Positions 1 to 12,975 of a DNA stretch of 64,000 nt are shown piece by piece. The translations under genes were made by a program, and so were the position numbers. Every line of letters begins with the position of its first letter. Positions within the stretch are counted from its first letter, which is position 1. The notes beneath the pieces are model-generated. The model was not told where the DNA came from. It searched no databases and saw nothing but the letters and a program-made list of their open reading frames with translations. The stretch is from Mastigamoeba balamuthi (taxonomy: Eukaryota; Evosea; Mastigamoebida; Mastigamoebidae): contig CACRSC010000075.1 of NCBI GenBank assembly GCA_902651635.1, positions 916,940 through 980,939 of the forward strand, in the 5' to 3' direction.

Positions 1-3000
1 TCGAGGCCGGCCGTGTTGCCGTGCGTGTTGTTGACGGCCACGCGCACGCCGATGCCGCCGCCCCCGAAGCCCTCGTCGACGGTGAAGCGCGCCCACCCGG
101 CGCCCGCGGCCACCAGCGCCGCGCACGTCGAGTTCCACGCCGTCGTGAACGCGAACGCGCAGCCCTTGCCCGCCGTCGCCGTGGGCGCGCAGGCGGCAAC
201 GACGTCGTCGCTGAAGATCCACTCGCAGTCGACGCCGTCGGTCGTCGCGCCGACTGTGTACGTCAGCGCGGGGTCGCTGCGCTGCATCGTGCAGCCGCCG
301 CTGCCGCTGGCGCTGCCGTCGCCGGCGACGCTGCCGCAGCGGTGCGTCCAGACGGCGACGGCGGGGAGGCGGAGGCTGCGGCTGCCGTCCATGGCGACGT
401 CTGCGAGGCCGCGGGGCCACGCGGGGGCCACGAGGCGCATCTGCTGGGCGCCCAGCACGACGAGCGAGCCCGAGAAGAGGCGCGTGGGGCTGTCGGCGTC
501 GACGGGCGAGCCGATGACGATGTCGCCCGCGCGGTCGCCGTCGATGTCGCCGAGCGCGCCGACGAAGCTGCCGAGGCGCGAGCCGCGGTCGGCGCCGACG
601 AGCTGGTAGCCGTCGGTGGCCGCGAAGCCGCTCATGCGCAGGAGCCCCGCAGAGTCCACGCGGCGCGACCAGCACGCGGTGCCGTCGGCGTCGCAGTCGG
701 CCGAGTCGTTGCGGCCCAGCAGCACGTAGACCTGCCCGGCCGTCGCCAGCGCCTCGGGCATGCCGACGTACATGTCGCCGACGCCGTCGCCGTTGACGTC
801 GCCCGCGGCGCCGAAGATGCCGCCGAGCTGGTCGAAGAGGATCGCGCCGTCGACGACGAACGCCGCCCGCGCCCCGGCGTCGACGAGCTCGTCGACGCGG
901 ACGACGGCCCCCGCGGCGCCGGCGCGGATCCACGCGGCCGCCGACGCGTTGCCGAGTACGACGTAGATGCGGCCGGCCAGGCGGTGGCCCAGCGCGTTGC
1001 TCTCGGTCGGGACGCCGAGGCCAAAGTCGTCGACGGCGTCGCCGTTGACGTCGCCCAGCGCGCGCGGGACGACCTGCGCCGCGCAGTCCTGGGCGGCGGG
1101 CAGCGCGCCGTAGCGGGCGCCCGGCGACAGCACGAGGCCGCCGTCGCCCAGGGGCCCCAGGCCGCCGCGCCGCCCGCGCAGCAGGCGCAGCCACCCGCAG
1201 CGCGCCATGTCGACGACGACGTCGGCCAGCCCGTCGCCGTCGACGTCGCCGACGCCCGTGACGTTGGCGCCGCGCAGGGGCCCGTAGCTGTCGGGCAGCG
1301 CCGTCGCGAGGCCGTCGATGCCGACGGTCGACCCGGCGGTGAGGTTGCGGGCGCCGTAGACGACAAACGCGCGGTAGCGCTCGTAGAGGCCGTGCGTCTC
1401 GAGGCCCACGTCGGCGAGCGCGTCGCCGTCGACGTCGCCGAGGGCCGAGACGGCGCGGCCCACGTCGCCGGTGAGGTTGGTGCGGTAGGCGACCTGCGCC
1501 AGCGCGGGGCCCAGCAGCACCAGCGCGCGGACGCCCGTCGGCGACCGGCCGACGACGCCGACGAGCACGTCGGCGTGGGCGTCGCCGTTGTGGTCGCCCA
1601 GCGCGGCCAGCGACAGCGAGCAGTCGGCGACGGCGAAGGGCGTGCGGATGTAGCGCCAGCCCGTGCGGTCTGCGGGCGCCGAGACGGGGAAGAGGATCGC
1701 GCGCCACGCGCTGCTGGCGACGACGACGACGTCCCAGAGCCCCGTCGACGCGTTGGACAGCGCAAAGGCGAAGTCGGGCAGCGCGTCGCCGCTGACGTCG
1801 CCGACGCCCGTCGCCGAGTAGCCCGAGACGGTGGCGTCGAGGCGCGAGAGGACCTCGGTGCCCTCGCCGGCGCTGACGTTGACGGCGCGCAGGGCCCCCA
1901 GCGCCACGTGGCCCTCGAAGTAGTAGTCGACGAGCCCGTCGCTGTCGATGTCGCCGACGGGGTCGACCGTCGCGTTGGCGCAGGGCCCGTCGCCGACGAG
2001 CCGCATGACGCGCGCGCCGCCCGTCGACGCCACGCAGCCCGCGGCCGTCGCCGGCGCCGCGAACGCGCCCCTGGCGATGTCGACGACGCACTCGCCGCCG
2101 CCGTCCCTGCGGCTGACGAGGTCGGGGACGCCGTCGCCCGTGACGTCGCCGGCGGCCAGCGCCCCCGACACGTTGGGCGACGCGCAGAAGGCGACGGGGA
2201 CGTTGGTCAGCGAGCTGCCGCTGAAGTCGGCGCGGCCCAGGAAGACGGCCTCGCGGGCCTCGCTGAGCACCAGGACGTCCGCGTAGCGGTCGCCGTCGAC
2301 GTCGACGCCCGCCGAGTTGCGCGGCGCGTAGTGCGCGCCCAGCAGCGCGTAGCCGGGGCCGAGCCGCGCGACGCCGTCGAGCAGCGCCACGTCGGGGAAG
2401 CCGCTCCACGCCTTGCGGCCGAAGACGACCGTCACCGACGTCAGCGCCGCCGACAGCACCGTGGCGCGCGAGTCGATGGCGATGTCGGCGAGCCTGTCGC
2501 CGTTGACGTCGCCGACGCCGACGACGCGCGCAGAGAAGGAGAGCGGCGACTGGAAGAGGGTCGCGGGGCGCAGGACGAACGCGTTGGTCCCGTTGACGCC
2601 CGCGAGGCCCAGCGGGAAGGCGGAGCGGTTGCGCGAGCCCAGCACGACGGCGATGGACGCGCCGTCGCCGAGGGCCAGCGCCACGTCGGCGCGCCCGTCG
2701 CCGTTGACGTCGCCCACGGGCAGCACGGCGCCCGCCGCCCCGGCCCACATCGACGCCAGCGACGCGGGCAGCACGTACGTGGGCCACTCTGGTGACGCAA
2801 CGACACGTCAGAGTGGGTGTGTGGGAGGAGGGAGAGGACCTCCGGTGTGGCCGGGGAGGAGGAGCAGGCGGCCAGAGCACGTCAGGAGGAGGTCCGCGAG
2901 GCCGTCGCCTGTGACGTCGGCGGCTGACTTGTAGGCGGCGCCGGGGATGACGACCGTCTGGACGTTTGTGTCGAAGATGTTGAGCTGGCTGGGCAGCACA

Positions 3001-3682
3001 TAGCCGGCCTCTGTGTGCGGTCAGGGCAGGTTCAGGAGGAGAGCAAGACAGAGGCAGGGAGGGAGGAAGGGAGGGGGAGAGAGAGACAGCGGTGCATCAT
3101 GCCCAAGCAGAGCAACAGCAGCAGCAGCATCGCAATACTCGCTGGCACACGTGGCACACGACAGCGCCCGTGGCCACATCGCCCACAAAGCAGCAAAGTA
3201 AAGAAAACTGACGCAGCAACCACAGCGCTTCCACACCACACGCGCACCCGCTCCCTCTGTGGTGGGAGCGCGGAAGTGTGCGAGTGTGCGAGTGTGGGAG
3301 TGAGGGAGGGCAGCGCCACGCAACTGCCGCCGCCGCTGCTGTTGGCGCCCAGGAACAGCACCACTCCGAACTGCCCCGCCCCCAGCAGCGGCACGCCGCC
3401 CGCCCGCGCCACGTCGCACGCGTAGTCTGCGGCGCCGTCGCCGTTGACGTCACCGACGCTCTCGAGGTCGCCGCCCCGCACCGTGTCCGAGTCCCGCAGC
3501 AGCCACACCCAGCTCCCGTGCGCCGTGTACGCGTACGACGACCCCGAGGTGTCTGTGACGTCATCTGACGTGTACAGCGACTGCGTCAGCACGACGGGCG
3601 TCGCCCACTCGCTCCACGACGTGGCGCTGCCCGCGGCCGCGGCCCCGGACAGCCAGAGGGCCAGGGCGATGACGTGGCGCAT
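1..3682 (-). CDS. FG-GAP (integrin-like beta-propeller) receptor, 3' end outside window
   Basis: Secreted or membrane-anchored propeller protein, probably a surface receptor. Exons (minus) 3682-3325, 3010-2840 and 2788 to beyond base 1; phases agree (1/2, 1/2). The N-terminus MRHVIALALWLSGAAAAG is a signal peptide. More than ten calcium-loop motifs of the type DVNGDG or DVDGDA recur at FG-GAP spacing, e.g. LGDHNGDAHADVLVG. It aligns along its length with the receptor at 18650-23107, and the window ends just before the point where that paralogue enters its membrane span (NNTHGNTAGL here, NNSRGNTAGM there). Whether this copy also carries the cytoplasmic PARP-type domain cannot be seen. Codon use is far more GC-biased than in the paralogue, which leaves a long open frame on the opposite strand. 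Divergently transcribed from gene A at 4301. Confidence 0.85.
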
Positions 3683-4300
3683 CCCCGGCGTCGGCGGCGC
3701 CGCTGCACGTGTGTCCGCGCGCGCCGTCTGCGTGGCGGTGCTTTCGCAGATCTGTTTTCCTCCTCGCAGAGATTTTACTGAGCCGAGGGCTGCTTTCCCG
3801 AATTAGCAGCAGAGATGCAAGATCTCTGCCAACGGCCACGTGGGCAAGTCCGCAAGACGTGCATGGCGGAGGAGAGGGTTGTGCTCTGCTGTTCGTTGAG
3901 GCTGGGAGCTGGCGTGTTTGTTATTTTTCTCGTCTCCGTTTTCGTCTGTTTTTCGAGATTCGGCACTGCCAAAACGGTTCGTGCGCTTTGCACCACCGCT
4001 TACCATCGGGAACAGAGGAAGGTACCAACGGCTCTTTTGGCAGGAACGCGCTCGCTCGTGCGGGTGCGGCGCTGCTCGGATGCTGGCCAGGGGCACGCGC
4101 TCTCAGAGTACCGCTGCTTCCCGCATGGGAGGAGAAATGCCTGGCCATTGCCAGGCGCCCCGCAGCGACGGGTGACGTGGCTCGGGTGGCGCGTTGCGTT
4201 TTCCGGACGCTGTTTAAACCAGGGGGAAATATCGCGTGGCCGCCAGCAGCACAAAACAAGCCAGTTGCTTAAAACCCCTACGACCAAGACTGATAAAAAG
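3683..4300. promoter_or_regulatory. Divergent intergenic region between FG-GAP gene and gene A
   Basis: About 620 bases between the start of the minus-strand FG-GAP gene and gene A, so it must hold both promoters. Base composition is lower in GC than the flanking exons. It contains CAGTTGCTTAAA just before the gene A start and a CCTGGCCA block further up, both echoed upstream of genes B and C. No coding evidence was seen. Confidence 0.5.
4262..4273 (+). promoter_or_regulatory. CAGTTGCNTAAA element upstream of gene A
   Basis: CAGTTGCTTAAA ends 27 bases before the start codon. The same 12-mer with one variable base sits before genes B and C, although most of the surrounding spacer has diverged. 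Position and conservation suggest a core promoter or transcription start element; this is inference. Confidence 0.5.
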
Positions 4301-7300
4301 ATGCCGTTGTGCGTCGCACTGGCGCTGCTGCTGCTGGCCGCCCTCGCCACCCCCACGCGCTCTGCAGCCCGCATTCCGCTGCTGCAGTCCTTCTACTCAG
4401 TGGCTGACCCCTCCAGGAGCCTCCGCTACTGCTCCACAGAGGGCAACGGTGCGGTCCACACACGCCGGCCACCTCTGCATTGAGTTTTTCTGGTCATTTT
4501 GAAACCCGGATGACTGCAACCACTCAGAGGCCCAACGCGTGCCCCCCTGCAGCGTACGCATCTGTCCCCGTCTGGGGCGAGTCGGACTACGTGTGGTACG
4601 AGGAGCCGGCGGTGGACGGGTCGGCCGACGCCAACAGAGTGTCGCTGAGAGTCTTCAACAACCCCGACTACTTCCTCTGCGCCCTCGACATCGCCGGGAA
4701 GGCGATGGCCATCCGGAGCAGCACCCACCCATCATTCAAAACACTTGTGCGCCTTCGTAGAATCCCGCGGGCGATTTAGGAACGCTTTTTCCGTTGGGTT
4801 TTGAGCCAATCCTCACAAATTCGGCTTCCAGTGCTCTTTCACCAAGGTCGCGGGGCTGTCGGACGTCGGGCTCGTGTCCTTCGTCAACGAGGGCCGGTAC
4901 GTCGTATCCTCGAGGCAGCTGCTGTCCTCTGGGACGTGTGGGCAGTGGCTGGGGAACCAGGCCACCGACGTGGAGCTCGACGCCTTCCCCGAGGCCAAGG
5001 ACAGGGCGACGTGGATCCCCGTCGACAGCTCCGCCGTGGGCATCAAGTACGGCACCTACTACGACGCCATCGCGCTCTGGCACTTGTGCAGCAACTCTCT
5101 CCTGGCCGCAAAGAGCGCCTCCTTCTCTGTCACGAACTACGCGTTCCAATGGGTCTTTGAAAAGGTACGGGAGAAAAACTCAGCGCTTACAAAACAACCA
5201 AGTGAAAAAGGCCATCTGTATTTCTCACATTATTCCCGAGCAGGGACTGGATGCATCGGTCACGCGGTCTGTCTCCATCAGGGCCGCGACGGACATGGAC
5301 CTGTATGTCTGCACAGACGGCGTGGGAGTCTTGCTGGCGTCTCCCAGCGCCTCCATAGCGCCCAACTGCACGTTCGTCGTAGAAAAGGACCCGCAGCGCG
5401 TCATCGGCACATTTGTCGTACGGAACCCGGCGTCCTCGACGTGGCTGGCACCGTGCGCACAAGAGAGCTCCGACTCGTGCCTCCCCGCAGCGGCAAACAG
5501 GATCTGCGCGTTCAACTTCGGCAACTCCACCACGTCGTGGAGCCTTCTGAGGACAGGGGGGCCCACCACTGCGGAAATCAAGGCAAGCGACACTGTCTCC
5601 CACGCCATCGCGAGCACCCTGTTCGGCCTCACTCTCGACGGTGCGCTCGAGAACAATATTTGTGAGAAAGGATTTGTGACGCTGCGCTGCCTTTGTGTTT
5701 CACAGACCAGAACTTCGGGCTGGACGGAGGCCTCCTCGCACAGCTCATCCGCAACAGAGACTTCGAGGCCCAAGGCAGAGGCAACCTCGGCGACAGCCAG
5801 CAGCCCAGGTCCATCCCAGTGCCCACGGACATGCGGCCCTGGACGGCCTCAGCGACGCCCGAGGGCGCGGCGACGGTGGGGCTGACGACGGCGACACACC
5901 CGTTCGACACGAACCCCGTGGCGCTGAGCGTGGCTGCCACGGCCGCTGCCACGGTGCTGCTCAAGAACCCGGGGTACTGGGGCATCGCTGTGGCCCTGGG
6001 CACGTCGTACAAGGGCAGCGTCCGCGCCAAGTCCTCGTGTGCTTGGTCAGCGTCTGCTGTGCTCCGCGACACCACTGGTGACGTGTCGACCACGTGGGCG
6101 CAGAGCATCGCGGCGGGAGAATGGGCCAAGGTGGAGTTCACGCTGGCGGGGCAGAAGACGTCGACCAGCGCCAACTTTGTGTTCGGGGTGGGAGTGACGG
6201 GCGCGTGCACTGTGTGGCTCGACAGCTTCTCTCTCATCCCTTCCGACGCTGTCCTCGGGTCCGCTCCTTTGTTCTCTCCTCCCATTCCCTGTTCGTTGCT
6301 CACGTCGTCGTCGTGTGTTTGGCAGACTGTTCCGCAAGGACGTGTACACTGCGCTGGCTGCGCTGAGGCCGTCGTTCGTGCAGTTCCCGTGGGGCAGGAC
6401 GCTCGAGGGGACATCGGCGGACACGCGGTGGAGCTTCGGGGGGACGGTGGGGGAGACAGACGCGAGGCCAGGGCACTACAGCAGCGCCTGGGGCTCGTGG
6501 TCCACAGACGGCCTCGGCCTCCACGAGTTCCTCCTCCTCGCCGAGTCCCTCGCTGCCCACCCCATCCTCTCCCTCTTCGCTGGCCGCGTCGGTGGCGACA
6601 CTGGCTCCTATCCCTCGTCCATCAGCCCCGCCGCCGTAGCTCAGGAGGCCGGCACGTGGTCCCTATCCAGACAACATTCGCCCGCCCTCTGCTGTGTTGC
6701 TTTCTTGTGACAGTGTTCCTGGTCTCACTGATGGACTATCAGTCCGCATGGTCGAGTACGCCAACGGGGCAGCGACGACAACGTACGGGGCGATGAGGAA
6801 GAAGAACGGGCACGAGGCGTCCTTCGGCGTGCGGGAGGTGCAGATCGGCAGCGGCTACGAGAGCTCCATGGCCAACTACACTCGCTTCTTCGACCCCATC
6901 TCCCGGGCCATCGCTGCCGCCTTCCCCAACATCACCATCACCGCCTCCGGATACCGCGCCGCCCAGAACCCCTGCGTCAACAGTGAGCCCCTCCCATCCA
7001 GCTGGCCCTGTGCCAACGCGCCATCTCCTGCAGACCGCACGCTCTGCACGACGTGGAACGACCGGATGGAGCAGCGAGCCAGCGGCCTGGCCTACTCGGT
7101 GCGCAAGTACGACGACTACGACAGGTCGCTGCCCCTCGTCGCCGTCACCGCCGCGCTGCTGCCCGACGACGCGGCCTCTGTCGCCGCTGCCGCCGCCGAG
7201 GCCGCCATCGCCATCGCCGCCGAGCGCAACGCCGACGCGGTGTCGCGCTACTCGCTGGCGCCAACGCTGCGCAACAGCAACGCAGCGCCTGCGGGCGTCG

Positions 7301-8391
7301 CCCTTGTGGCCCTCGACAGCGCCCGCGCGTTCCTGCTGCCCTCGTACCACGTCCACCACATGGCCGCCGACGCGCCCTGCACGCACACGCTCAGCACAGC
7401 GATGCCCGTCGGCAGGAGCGCCGTCGCGTGCCGCACGGCCCAGCGCGACGCGGTCTTCCGGGCCTCCAACTGGGCCGACAGCCCGCTGGCCGCCACGTTC
7501 GCGCTGGCCGGCAGGACGTCGATGCCGACGTCAGTGAGCGTCACGCTGCTCGCGGGCGCATCGCCGACGTCGCGCAGCCCGCTGGAGGTGGTCCCCGTGA
7601 CGTGGACGGCGCCCGCCGCGCGCAGGGTGACCGTCGTGCTGCCCCGCTACGCCTACGCCGTCGTCGTCTTCGCGGCGGCGCTCACCAACGCGAGCGAGGC
7701 CGCGCCGTCGTCGTCGTCTGCGTCGTCGGCGGCGTGGGACGCGTGCGCCGAGCACAGGCTGTGCCGCAGCTGCCTCGACGACGACCGCTGCGGGTGGTGC
7801 GAGGGAATGGGCGCCTGCATCGCCTACACGCGCGCCCGCGCCTGCCGCAGCGACTGGCGCATCGACACGTGCGCGGCGTCCGCTGGCAAGAGGTGCGCCC
7901 GCAGCCCTGGAGCTACCCCCACCCGGCTCTGACGCGCTGGCAGCGACGTCAACACGGCAGCGATCGTCGGAGGCGCTGTGGGCGGCGCGGGCTTCGCTGT
8001 GCTCCTCGTCGCGGTGGCGGTCGTCGTCGTCGTCGTGGCGCGCAGGAGGCAGGCCGGCGCGGTGCCCAACATCCCCATCGACAACATCTCCGTGGGCTTC
8101 GTGCCCGCGTCGGCCGCGTTCGACGCCTCGGCGGCCGCGCTGTCGGGGTCGCCGCTGGCGACGATCGTCAGCCCCGCCGGGGGCTCCTCGTCGGGCTCCA
8201 GCGCCTCCCCGGGCGGCAGCCTCGGCGTCCTCACCGCCGTGAACGCATCGTCGCTGCACCTGGCGGCAGACCTCGACGTGTCGTCGCTGCAGCAATTGAC
8301 TCTGGCCCCGCCGGCCTTTGGAGGGCCCATAGCGGTCGTCCCGCCGCCCTCGGACCACGCGGTGGTCTCTGGCGGCAGCAACACGCCCTGA
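4301..8391 (+). CDS. AbfB-GH51-like-PSI transmembrane protein, paralogue A (pseudoenzyme)
   Basis: Type I membrane protein, 1165 residues. Exons 4301-4448, 4553-4746, 4832-5164, 5244-5640, 5706-6258, 6326-6651, 6743-6982, 7034-7892, 7944-8391; all phases fit. Residues 1-20 are a signal peptide. About 25-340 hold beta-trefoil repeats like AbfB (CBM42), e.g. VSLRVFNNPDYFLC. About 350-890 match GH51 alpha-L-arabinofuranosidase: FGLTLDG, DGGLLAQLIRNRDFE, VQFPWGRTLEG, WSTDGLGLHEFL. The acid/base motif, normally GNE, is IGSG, and the nucleophile strand reads PLVAVTAA with no Glu, so hydrolysis is not expected. A PSI domain follows at about 967-1013 (LCRSCLDDDRCGWC), then a membrane span at about 1022-1049 and a 115-residue Ser/Pro-rich tail. 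Intron 6 is GC-AG. Likely a carbohydrate-sensing or adhesion protein derived from an enzyme. Confidence 0.85.
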
Positions 8392-8793
8392 AATCGCAGA
8401 CCCCTCCCGCCAGCCCTGGGAGAGCCCCTCCTCTGTTCATACACCCCTCCGAAGTGGAACAACTGCTATTTCAGTGCACATTGAATTGCATGCACAATGC
8501 CTCGGTCTCCCCTGTGTCTGTCGTCCGTGGATCCTCTTGGCGTGGTCGCGGGCCCCGACAGATGCGGTGCACAGGCGTAGGGGCTATTCTGGTGCTGAAT
8601 CCGCCTCAATCGGGTACTCACAACGAACTCTTGCCTGTTTGGGGCGCTGCTTTGCTCCCCAAGGGCGAAACAAACGCCTTGAAGTGCACAAAATCCACAC
8701 CGCAGCACGCCAGAACCGCTCTTTTGGCTCTGGTGTCTCTGCCTCGGCCGCGGGCAGCCACAGTCTACGGGCCATCCAAGAGAGAGCCGCTGA

Positions 8794-8812
8794 CATTTCC
8801 TGGCCACGTCAG
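8794..8812 (+). promoter_or_regulatory. Conserved upstream block CATTTCCTGGCCACGTCAG (gene B)
   Basis: This 19-mer is identical to 13336-13354 upstream of gene C, at a similar distance from the start codon. It contains CACGTCA, a bZIP/CREB-type half site. A weaker version lies upstream of gene A (ATGCCTGGCCA near 4138). Probable shared upstream control element. Confidence 0.45.
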
Positions 8813-8906
8813 TGTTCGTATCGTCTGAAATGCTGCTCCTGCTTTCTGCCCGCAGTTTTAAACGTCGCCGGCCGAGCGAAAAATAAAATCTCCCGACCGG
8901 AAAAAA

Positions 8907-8918
8907 CAGTTGCATAAA
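8907..8918 (+). promoter_or_regulatory. CAGTTGCNTAAA element upstream of gene B
   Basis: CAGTTGCATAAA, 14 bases before the gene B start codon; counterpart of the elements before genes A and C. Confidence 0.5.
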
Positions 8919-8932
8919 GACATTGGAGGAAA

Positions 8933-11900
8933 ATGCGGTGCTTGCTCTCGGTGCTGACAACGGTCGCGGCGCTGTGCAGTGCGCGCACCCCTCTGATGCA
9001 GGCCTTCTACCCGGCCTCCGGGGCCACGATGGCTCTGCGCCACTGCGCTGGCGACGTCGGCAATGGTTTTCCCCGCCCTCCTCATCTCCCCGCCCTACTC
9101 CCAACCGAATTCGTTTGCCAGCGAAAAGCGACCGCGGGTATCACGCCTATGTTTACACACGGGTCGGGCGCTCGCAGCGTATGTGTCTATACCGGCGTAC
9201 GGCGACGCCGACTTTATGTGGCGCGTGGAGACCGCAGTGAACGGTTCGACGGACCCCGAGCACGTCTCCCTGCGCTTGTTTACGCTCCCCGACTACTTCC
9301 TTTGCGCCAAGGACGAGACCGGAAGTGCTGTTGCTATCAGCATGCCGTCTGCCTCCGCTCCGAAGCTGGCATGCAAACCTCCGCCCACTCGGGATTAGCG
9401 GGTTCTCAAAGGTGATTTCAGTGCACATTCCGCAGAGTGCAGGGGCTCTCGGACGTGGGCCTTGTCTCGCTCATAAACGAGGGCAGGTACCTGTCCGTCT
9501 CAAATGCTATCAGTGGGTTCTGCAGTTCGTTCTTGCCCGGTCTGGACGTCGTGCTCGATGGGTTCCCTGCGGCAAAGGAGAACGCCACGTGGGCCCCCGT
9601 CGACGTCTCCACCGTCGGTATCCGGCATGGCATGTACTACACGCCAAATGAGCCCTACCTGCACCAGTGCGGGAACCAGCTAATGGCTACGGTCACGGGA
9701 TTCCAGCCCGGAAACACTGACTTTCAATTGGTCTTCGAAAAAGTAAGTGAAAAAACTCCGAGTGCGCTTCGGCATCCGCCCCTGACACCGACGGCAGGGC
9801 CTGGACACGACAGACCCGCTCTTCATCTCGATACGGCCCGCGTCGGACATGGGCAAGTACGTGTGCTTCGACGGCGTCGTGGCGTCGCTGCAGAGCCCCA
9901 CGGGAATCGAGAAGAATTGCACTTTTGTTATCAAGCGGGTCAAAGAGATCAACGGCGCCGTCGAGATCCTCCACCCGGCAACAGGCTTGAGCCTGTACCC
10001 ATGCCCGCAGATGACGACCGACACCTGTGCGAGCTCCGCCTCCACGGCTCTTCTGTGCGGGACGAGTGACCCGAGATACAACTTGACCGTTCGGTGGAGC
10101 CTCCAGCGCACGTCCACCGCCACCGTCACGAACATCTCGGCCTCCAGCACTTCAGCCCGCGTCATCAGCCCCTCCTTCTACGGCATCACTCTCGACGGTG
10201 CTCTATCACCACACCCCGCACTATCGAACTCTGACGATCGTTGTTGTGGGTGGTTGGCTTCTGCAGACCAGAACTTCGGGCTGGACGGAGGCCTCCTCGC
10301 GCAGCTCATCCGCAACAGAGACTTCGAGGTCCAAGGCAGAGGCAACCTCGGCGACAGCCAGCAGCCCAGGTCCATCCCGGTACCCACGGACATGCGGCCC
10401 TGGACGTCCACATCGACGCCCGAGGGCGCAGCGACGGTGGGGCTGACGACGGCGACACACCCGTTCGACACGAACCCCGTGGCGCTGAGCGTGGCTGCCA
10501 CGGCCGCTGCCACGGTGCTGCTCAAGAACCCGGGGTACTGGGGCATCGCTGTGGCCCTGGGCATGTCGTACAAGGGCAGCGTCCGCGCCAAGTCCTCGTG
10601 TGCTTGGTCAGCGTCCGCTGTGCTCCGCGACACCACTGGCGACGTGTCGACCACGTGGACGCAGAGCATCGCGGCGGGAGATTGGGCCAAGGTGGAGTTC
10701 ACGCTGACGGGGCAGAAGACGTCAACCAGCGTCAACTTTGTGTTCGGTGTGGCAGTGACGGGCGCGTGCACTGTGTGGCTCGACAGCTTCTCTCTCATCC
10801 CTGCAGACGCTGTCCTCGGGTCCGTTTGTTCTCTCCTTCCATTCCCTGTTCGTTTCTCACGTCGTCGTGTGTCTTTCAGACTGTTCCGCAAGGACGTGCA
10901 CGCGGCGCTGGCAGCGCTGAGGCCGTCGTTCGTACAGTTCCCGTGGGGCAAGACGCTCGAGGGGACGTCGGCGGACACGCGGTGGAGCTTCGGGGGGACG
11001 GTGGGGGAGGCAGACGCGAGGCCAGGGCACTACAGCAGCGCCTGGGGCTCGTGGTCCACAGACGGCCTCGGCCTCCACGAGTTCCTCCTCCTCGCCGAGT
11101 CCCTCGCAGCCCACCCCATCCTCTCCCTCTTCGCTGGCCGCGTCGGTGGCGACACTGGCTCCTATCCCTCGTCCTTTGACCCAGCTACCATAGCCCAGGA
11201 GGCCGGCACGTCTGTTTTACATCCCCCACCATCTCAATGATCGTGCGCAGTTCACATGATCGAGTACGCCAACGGGGCAGCGACGACGACGTACGGGGCG
11301 ATGAGGAAGAAAAACGGCCACGAGGCGTCCTTTGATGTGCGTGAGGTACAGATCGGCAGCGGCTTCGACTCGCCAATGACCGACTACGCCCGCTTCTTCA
11401 ACCCCGCGTTGAAGGCCATCGCTGCCGCCTTCCCCCACATCAAAGTCACCGCCTCGTCGTTCCTCTCTGCGCAGAACCCCTGCCTCTCCAGTGCGTCCCG
11501 CGCCGCTGTACCACTCGCCGCTCACGTGCGCATCGCTGCGACAGACCGCACGTACTGCACGGCGTGGACCGACCGTCTGGAGCAGACGCCCACGCAGATG
11601 GTCCTCGCCACGCGCAAGTACAACGACTGCGACAGGTCGCTGCCCCTCGTCGCCATCTCCAACACGGCCCAGTCGGCCTTCGCCGCGTCGCTGACCACCG
11701 CGGCGGCCGAGGCCGTCTTCCTCGTCGGCGCTGAGCGCAACGCCGACGCTGTGGCCCGCTACTCGCTGGTCCCGACGCTGCGCAACAACAACGCGGCGCC
11801 TACGGGCGTCGCCCTCGTGGGCCTCGACAGCGCCCGCACGTACCTGCTGCCCGCGTACCACGTGCACCGCATGGCCGCGGCTGTGCCCTGCGCGCACACG

Positions 11901-12975
11901 CTGCCCACGAGCGTCGCCAGCGACAAGTTCGCTACTGCGTGCCGCACGGCTGCCGGCGACGTCGTCTTCAAGGCCGCCAACTGGGCCGACGCGCCGCTCA
12001 TCGCCACGTTCAACCTGCCCGGCGCGGCGCTGCTGCCGACGTCGGTGAGCGTCACGGTGCTCGCGGGGCCGTCGCCGACGTCGGGCGGCGCCGACGACGT
12101 GGTCCCCACGACGCTGGAGGTCCCCGGGGCCCGCAAGGTCACCGTCCCGCTGCCCCGCTACGCCGTCGCCGTCGTCGTGTTCCGCGGCGCGCTGCCCAAC
12201 GGCACCGAGGGCAGCAGCTCGTCCGGAGCGGCTGCGGACGCGTGCGACACGAAGGACAACGCGATCTGCCGCAACTGCCTCCGCGACTCGCGCTGCGGCT
12301 GGTGCGAGGGCCTCGCAAAGTGCATCACGTGGCAGGACTCGGACGTCACGCCAGACATATGCCGCAACAAGGACTGGCGCATCAACACCTGCGCCGCCGC
12401 CGCCGCCAACAAGTACGCGAATTCAATTGATTATTCGCCCCCGTTTATATTTTCGGCAACGCGCTGACGCCTGTGCGTGTGCGGGGCGGCGCAGCGACGG
12501 GACCAACACGGCGGCGATCATCGGGGGCGCTGTGGGCGGCGGGGGCTTCGCGCTGGTCGTCGTGGCGGTGGTCGTCGTCGTCGTCGTCGTGGCGCACAGG
12601 CGCGACAAGAACGCGGTGCCCAACATCCCCATCGACAACGCGTCGGTGGGCTTCGTGCCGACCATGTCGACGGCCTTCGACGCGTCGGGCGGCGCGCTGT
12701 CGGGCTCTGCGCTGGCGACGACGATCGCCAGCCCGCTGGGCGGCACGTCGTCGGGGTCGAGCACTCCGCCCCGCGTGGAGCTCGGCGTCCTGACGTCGGT
12801 CAACTCCTCGTCGCTGCACCTGCAGCTCACGCCCGACATCATGGCCCCGATGCAGCAGTTCCAGCTGCCCCCGGCCTTTGGCGCCGCTGCTGTGCCCCTT
12901 GTGCTCCCTCCGCCGCCCTCCGAGCCCGTCGTCTACTCGGGCGGCGCCAGCTCCGTCGAAAGCGGCGCTAAGTGA
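8933..12975 (+). CDS. AbfB-GH51-like-PSI transmembrane protein, paralogue B (pseudoenzyme)
   Basis: Second tandem copy, 1170 residues. Exons 8933-9065, 9178-9368, 9422-9742, 9798-10197, 10267-10819, 10880-11205, 11251-11490, 11545-12412, 12495-12975, with the same intron positions and phases as A. The GH51 opening ISPSFYGITLDG is closer to real arabinofuranosidases than copy A. Both catalytic glutamates are again missing: IGSG replaces GNE, and the nucleophile strand is PLVAISNTA. The PSI domain reads AICRNCLRDSRCGWC; then one membrane span of repeated Val and a tail with the shared VPNIPIDNASVGFVP. Introns 2 and 6 use GC-AG ends. Intron 8 carries CAATTGAT. Exons 5 and 6 are almost identical in DNA to those of A and C, unlike exons 2-4. 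Confidence 0.85.

Larger units (their letters stand above)
8392..8932. other. Intergenic spacer A-B
   Basis: About 540 bases between tandem genes A and B with no supported gene. It holds a 19-base block (8794-8812) shared exactly with the B-C spacer and, near its end, the CAGTTGCATAAA element. Confidence 0.6.

Noticed and set aside
21-2795. Open frame of 924 codons on the plus strand
   Set aside because: Mirror of the very GC-rich FG-GAP gene on the minus strand; the minus frame gives repeated calcium-loop motifs and matches the receptor at 18650, while this frame gives Arg/Ala-rich text with no domain.
7053-8828. Open frame of 591 codons on the plus strand
   Set aside because: Overlaps exon 8 of gene A in another frame and consists of Arg/Gly-rich text; the exon frame carries GH51 and PSI sequence shared with B and C.
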